This document shows, in pieces, positions 60,651 to 64,000 of a stretch of 64,000 bases of DNA. Every line of letters starts with the position of its first letter. Position 1 is the first letter of the stretch. Source of the stretch: Legionella steigerwaltii. GTDB taxonomy: Bacteria; Pseudomonadota; Gammaproteobacteria; Legionellales; Legionellaceae. The translations under genes and the position numbers were made by a program. The notes below the pieces were generated by a model that did not search any database, was not told the DNA's origin, and saw only the letters and a program-made list of their open reading frames with translations. The stretch spans positions 372,001 to 436,000 of the forward strand of contig NZ_LNYZ01000001.1 of the NCBI RefSeq assembly GCF_001468065.1. The letters are read 5' to 3'.

Positions 60651-61292
60651 ATGTTTAATCCACTTGAAGAGCGTTTGAAAGAATGTGATAAAAAAATTGA
60701 TGCATTGTTTCTAGGATTGGCATTAAATGCACAAATTAGAAAAGATTTAGATGCTCTTAAAGCGTACTACAACAAATTGTATATTGATGCAACTTTTAAA
60801 GAAGATGAGGAAGAATACGTACAAGCTTATGAACTTTTTGTTCAAGGTCTTGAAGAGATAAAAAATGGAGAGACAACAGCTGATGAAGTACTGAAGACTA
60901 TGGAAGATATAAAGTCTCTCAGAAAAACTGGTGTTGTTCTTGAGAACATTTTGAATGCACTAGAGTTATTATTCTGGGCTGGGACAGCGTGTGCATTTTT
61001 CTCATATACTGTTTTAATGGCAGCACCACTAGCGACCGTTAATCCTTTCTTTGCTCTTGCCGTCCTATCAACTTCTGCTTTGGGAGCGATATTCTCAGTG
61101 GTTAACTTCCTCAATTGCATTGATGAATTTAAATCGAGTTCTCCTGTTGAGGAGGAATTTAATCGTGAAAAAAGTTTAATCACGTTTTTTAAAGCAGTTG
61201 TACAGTCTTCAGAAACACCTTCTAAAGTATCTGACGAAAAGACCTATCAACCTGAGAGGCCCTATTCTTACACAGAGGGCATGACCTATTAA
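60651..61292 (+). CDS. tandem paralogue 2, two-span protein (DUF5638-like)
   Basis: This 213-residue protein is the second paralogue. It shares NPLEERLKECDKKI, YELFVQGLEEIKNGETTADE, two membrane spans (LLFWAGTACAFFSYTVLMAA, FALAVLSTSALGAIFSVVNF), FLNCIDEFKSS and SLITFFKAV with its neighbour. The C-terminal tail is different (Pro/Ser/Tyr-rich, ending YSYTEGMTY). The pair therefore arose by duplication and has diverged most at the ends. AGGGAAG precedes the ATG. Nothing in the sequence shows an enzymatic centre. Confidence 0.65.
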   Translation: MFNPLEERLKECDKKIDALFLGLALNAQIRKDLDALKAYYNKLYIDATFKEDEEEYVQAYELFVQGLEEIKNGETTADEVLKTMEDIKSLRKTGVVLENILNALELLFWAGTACAFFSYTVLMAAPLATVNPFFALAVLSTSALGAIFSVVNFLNCIDEFKSSSPVEEEFNREKSLITFFKAVVQSSETPSKVSDEKTYQPERPYSYTEGMTY

Positions 61293-61479
61293 TTAGAATA
61301 AAGTAGTCGCGAACGCAGGCAAAGCCCTTATCCGGGACTACCATGGTTTCCAGCTTATCGCTGTAAGCTCACGAACGATTAATTTTTTGATTTTCTCTTC
61401 ATAAACGCAACAAATAAGCTGCGATTCAAAAAACATATGATAAAATAACTTCATTCGCCGAACCAATAATAAGAACTTT

Positions 61480-62490
61480 ATGCTGGAAAGTGACCGCTTA
61501 ATCAGTACTCAAAGTATTGCCTCAGAAGAGGCGATTGATCGTGCTATCAGACCTTTGAGTCTTAGTGAATATATAGGGCAGGATGCTGTGAGATCACAGA
61601 TGCAGATTTTTATTGATGCAGCGAAAAAGAGAAAAGATGCTCTGGATCATGTCTTAATATTTGGTCCTCCTGGCCTTGGTAAAACAACTTTAGCAAATAT
61701 TATTGCTCATGAAATGGGTGTTAATTTGCGACAAACTTCTGGGCCTGTCATTGAGCGTGCAGGGGATATCGCAGCAATACTCACTAATTTGCAGGCAAAT
61801 GATGTTCTATTCATCGATGAAATTCATAGACTTAGCCCTGTCATTGAGGAAATACTCTATCCAGCGATGGAAGATTATAAACTGGATATTATGATTGGTG
61901 AGGGACCTGCCGCACGTTCTATCAAATTGGAATTACCACCGTTCACTCTAATTGGCGCAACAACACGAGCAGGCTTACTTACTTCTCCGCTTAGAGATAG
62001 GTTTGGCATTGTACAACGCCTTGAATATTATACTGTAGATTCATTAACACAAATTGTGGCGCGTTCTGCGCAATTACTTCATGTAAAAACAAAACCTGAA
62101 GGAGCGAGAGAAATCGCTTTGCGTTCAAGAGGGACACCTCGTATTGCGAATCGTTTACTCCGTCGCGTTAGGGATTATGCAGAAGTTAAGGGGAGCGGTG
62201 TCATTAGTGTTGATATGGCACAAAAAGCCTTGGAAATGTTGGATGTGGATAAACATGGTTTTGATCTCATGGATAGAAAATTACTGCTCGCAGTAATTGA
62301 GCAATTTAATGGGGGGCCTGTAGGTGTTGATAGTATTGCTGCAGCAATCGGCGAAGAAAAAGGCACAATTGAAGATGTTTTAGAGCCATTTTTAATACAA
62401 CAAGGATTCCTTATGCGCACTCCAAGAGGTAGAATAGCCACACCAAGGGCTTATCAGCATTTTGGTTTAAACACAGTAGAGCAGGACTAA
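61480..62490 (+). CDS. ruvB: Holliday junction branch-migration ATPase RuvB
   Basis: This is the hexameric AAA+ motor that drives branch migration with RuvA at Holliday junctions. It is 336 residues. [15 protein letters not shown], Walker [12 protein letters not shown], Walker [12 protein letters not shown], sensor 1 [20 protein letters not shown], arginine finger and the C-terminal winged helix ([12 protein letters not shown]-like [20 protein letters not shown]) are all present. The neighbouring ruvA and ruvC are not in the 190 bases upstream; a membrane-protein gene stands there instead. ybgC starts 4 bases after the stop. Confidence 0.97.
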   Translation: MLESDRLISTQSIASEEAIDRAIRPLSLSEYIGQDAVRSQMQIFIDAAKKRKDALDHVLIFGPPGLGKTTLANIIAHEMGVNLRQTSGPVIERAGDIAAILTNLQANDVLFIDEIHRLSPVIEEILYPAMEDYKLDIMIGEGPAARSIKLELPPFTLIGATTRAGLLTSPLRDRFGIVQRLEYYTVDSLTQIVARSAQLLHVKTKPEGAREIALRSRGTPRIANRLLRRVRDYAEVKGSGVISVDMAQKALEMLDVDKHGFDLMDRKLLLAVIEQFNGGPVGVDSIAAAIGEEKGTIEDVLEPFLIQQGFLMRTPRGRIATPRAYQHFGLNTVEQD

Positions 62491-62494
62491 TTTC

Positions 62495-62875
62495 ATGGAT
62501 GCCACAACCACGTATCAACATTCCTTTCGAGTGTATGCTGAAGACGTAGATTACATGGGGATTGTATATCATGCGAATTATCTTCGTTATTTTGAGCGAG
62601 CTCGGACAGAAATGCTAAGACAAAATAATTTGATCCTCTCTGATTTGATGAAACAAGATACACTTTTTGCGATATATGATATACATATTCGTTATAAAGC
62701 ACCTGCTCGGTTGGATGATTTAATAACAGTTAATACTCAAGTACAGCAATTAGGAGCTTGTAGTTTTTTATTTGAACAGGGCATGCAAAATCAACAAGGA
62801 AAAATAATTTGTGACGCTAAAATTCAAGTGGTTTGTGTGGATAGTAATTTGAAACCCAAACGATTTCCACATTGA
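62495..62875 (+). CDS. ybgC: acyl-CoA thioesterase YbgC (tol-pal associated)
   Basis: This 126-residue hot-dog-fold thioesterase hydrolyses short- or medium-chain acyl-CoA and is the usual first gene of tol-pal clusters. FRVYAEDVDYMGIVYHANYL has the catalytic Asp/Tyr-x-x-H pattern and is followed by RYFERARTEMLR. IRYKAPARLDDLI and SCSFLFEQ-like CSFLFEQGMQNQ finish the fold. It starts 5 bases after ruvB. A REP-like palindrome separates it from tolQ. Confidence 0.93.
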   Translation: MDATTTYQHSFRVYAEDVDYMGIVYHANYLRYFERARTEMLRQNNLILSDLMKQDTLFAIYDIHIRYKAPARLDDLITVNTQVQQLGACSFLFEQGMQNQQGKIICDAKIQVVCVDSNLKPKRFPH

Positions 62876-62904
62876 ATAAAAAAATTGTCGTGGCCCAGGT
62901 AATA

Positions 62905-62985
62905 GTAGCCTGGGTGCAGCGAAGCGGAACCCGGGAAAATAAAAGCAGAGTCCTGGGTTACGGCTTATGCCTTCACCCAGGCTAC
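62905..62985. repeat. REP-like inverted repeat, copy 3 (imperfect)
   Basis: GTAGCCTGGGTGCAGCGAAG... (62905-62935) faces GGTTACGGCTTATGCCTTCACCCAGGCTAC (~62956-62985). The left arm is near-identical to copies 1 and 2 while the right arm has changed. It lies between ybgC and tolQ, which are usually close together. Confidence 0.75.
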
Positions 62986-63037
62986 AAAGTATGACTACGA
63001 CACATAGATAAGATTCTTGGTACTGGAGATAATATAG

Positions 63038-63712
63038 ATGAGTAATCAAGCAAATGTATTAATGTACTTTATGCAAGCAGGTTTGGTTGTTAAATCAGTC
63101 ATGATTTTACTCGCTGCTGCATCCATCACGTCATGGACATTAATATTTCAGCGAGCATGGTTTTTTAACCGAAAAAAACAGCTTACAGAGGCTTTTACCC
63201 GAAGATTCTGGGACAGTGGTGATTTAAGCAGACTATATGCTGATATTGATAGTAATTTAGATGAACGACATGGCATGGCAGCTATTTTTCATGCTGGTTT
63301 TAAAGAATTTGTTCGGGCTAGAAAGCAAGGCAATGTCATTATTGAACCAATACAACGGGTGATGCAAATTACCCATGTCAAAGAAGCTGAAAAACTAGAA
63401 AAGCATTTACCCTTTTTTGCTTCTGTGGGTTCTATTGCACCTTATGTAGGACTATTTGGTACTGTTTGGGGTATAATGACTTCTTTTCAGGCTTTAGGTC
63501 ATGCCCAACAGGCTACTATTGCTATGGTTGCTCCAGGAATTTCTGAAGCGCTAGTGGCTACGGCTTTGGGTTTATTTACTGCAATACCTGCGGTTATTGC
63601 GTACAACCGATATACAACACGTGCTAATGATTTATTAAATCGATTTGATTTATTTCAGGAAGAATTAATATCGCTTATAGAACAACAAAACAGTGATACT
63701 GTAAGAGGGTAA
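63038..63712 (+). CDS. tolQ: Tol-Pal system protein TolQ
   Basis: This inner-membrane component of the TolQRA proton-driven motor, which keeps the outer membrane tied to the cell at division, has 224 residues and three membrane spans. It has an N-terminal span (VVKSVMILLAAASITSWTLI), FFASVGSIAPYVGLFGTVWG in span 2, and ISEALVATALGLFTAIPAVI with the conserved Thr/Ala face in span 3. A good ribosome-binding context (GGAGATAA) lies before the ATG. tolR starts 8 bases after the stop. Confidence 0.95.
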   Translation: MSNQANVLMYFMQAGLVVKSVMILLAAASITSWTLIFQRAWFFNRKKQLTEAFTRRFWDSGDLSRLYADIDSNLDERHGMAAIFHAGFKEFVRARKQGNVIIEPIQRVMQITHVKEAEKLEKHLPFFASVGSIAPYVGLFGTVWGIMTSFQALGHAQQATIAMVAPGISEALVATALGLFTAIPAVIAYNRYTTRANDLLNRFDLFQEELISLIEQQNSDTVRG

Positions 63713-63720
63713 AATTTGAA

Positions 63721-64000
63721 ATGATCAGAGCAAAAACCAAACGCGAACGCCCCATATCAGAAATTAATGTTGTGCCTTATATCGATGTGATGTTGGTTTT
63801 ACTTGTTATTTTTATGATCACAGCACCTATGCTGAGTCAGGGAGTAACTGTGGACCTGCCAAAAGCTGCAAGTCAAACTTTGGCCCCTACCGATAGAGAA
63901 CCGATTATTGTTTCGGTAAATCAGCAAGGTACTTATTTCCTTAATATCAGCAGCACACCTGCAGAACCAATAGAGTCCCAAGCTTTAGTTGTTCGCGTTG
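63721..64000 (+). CDS. tolR: Tol-Pal system protein TolR, N-terminal part
   Basis: The first 93 codons of TolR are present; the window ends inside the gene. It starts MIRAKTKRERPISEINVVPY then IDVMLVLLVIFMITAP, with the proton-carrying Asp in the transmembrane segment (PYIDVMLVLL), as in ExbD/TolR proteins. The periplasmic part begins with VDLPKAASQ. It belongs to the operon with tolQ. Confidence 0.95.
   Translation, partial: MIRAKTKRERPISEINVVPYIDVMLVLLVIFMITAPMLSQGVTVDLPKAASQTLAPTDREPIIVSVNQQGTYFLNISSTPAEPIESQALVVRV

Overview
The window is chromosomal DNA of a gamma-proteobacterium of the genus Legionella or a very close relative. The evidence is AT-rich sequence, a 474-residue PlaB phospholipase whose Ser85/Asp203/His251 triad falls at exactly the L. 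pneumophila positions, a phosphatidylcholine synthase, a LapA/LapB-type secreted aminopeptidase, a CsrA paralogue, and many eukaryote-like genes (mini protein kinase, dual-specificity phosphatase, TcdB-type glycosyltransferase, ankyrin, TPR and F-box-like proteins) of the kind such bacteria deliver through the Dot/Icm type IV secretion system. Effector status is an inference from domain type and context throughout. LAYOUT: 1-0.3 kb holds the end of fusA and its terminator. 0.4-20 kb is an accessory stretch rich in candidate effectors: an H...NC coiled-coil protein, an 871-residue unknown, a GT-B-like protein co-transcribed with an unknown and the K+ transporter kup, a Xre/RES toxin-antitoxin pair, an F-box-like protein, a DUSP phosphatase, plaB, a mini kinase and a 2OG-Fe(II) oxygenase. 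20-29 kb carries exported proteins and nutrient functions: an EndA-family protein with a substituted active site, an outer-membrane barrel, a DctA-type symporter, a LapA-like aminopeptidase, an ADGF-type adenosine deaminase, a small Cys-rich protein and murB. 29-40.3 kb is a decayed mobile region: remnants of a P-type ATPase, a permease, a tyrosine integrase, a nucleoside deaminase, a DUF1016 nuclease and a frameshifted PhyH dioxygenase lie among a TcdB-like glycosyltransferase, a TPR protein and an ankyrin/coiled-coil protein. It is bracketed by a dispersed repeat, one copy of which is fused to a piece of tRNA-Arg and the other of which lies beside the intact tRNA-Arg gene. 40.3-64 kb is mostly core genome: tRNA-Arg, tRNA-Ser, fadI-fadJ, an L,D-transpeptidase, a csrA-like/PAP2 pair, rpsF-rpsR-DUF2232-rplI, an EnhB-like pair, pcs, an aldehyde dehydrogenase, the giant NAD-glutamate dehydrogenase, ygfZ/sdhE/ygfX, rpoE, two tandem paralogous membrane proteins, ruvB, ybgC, tolQ and the start of tolR. 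HOW THEY WORK TOGETHER: the core genes fit an amino-acid and fatty-acid-burning intracellular bacterium (GDH, beta-oxidation, secreted peptidase, dicarboxylate uptake) with a phosphatidylcholine-containing envelope acted on by Pcs and PlaB. REP-like palindromes punctuate the ends of core operons. I see no CRISPR array, no rRNA and no intact insertion sequence. The least described items are the H...NC protein, the degenerate EndA paralogue, the GT-B-like/kup cluster, the PPC-PhyH-methyltransferase cluster and the tRNA-Arg repeat structure.
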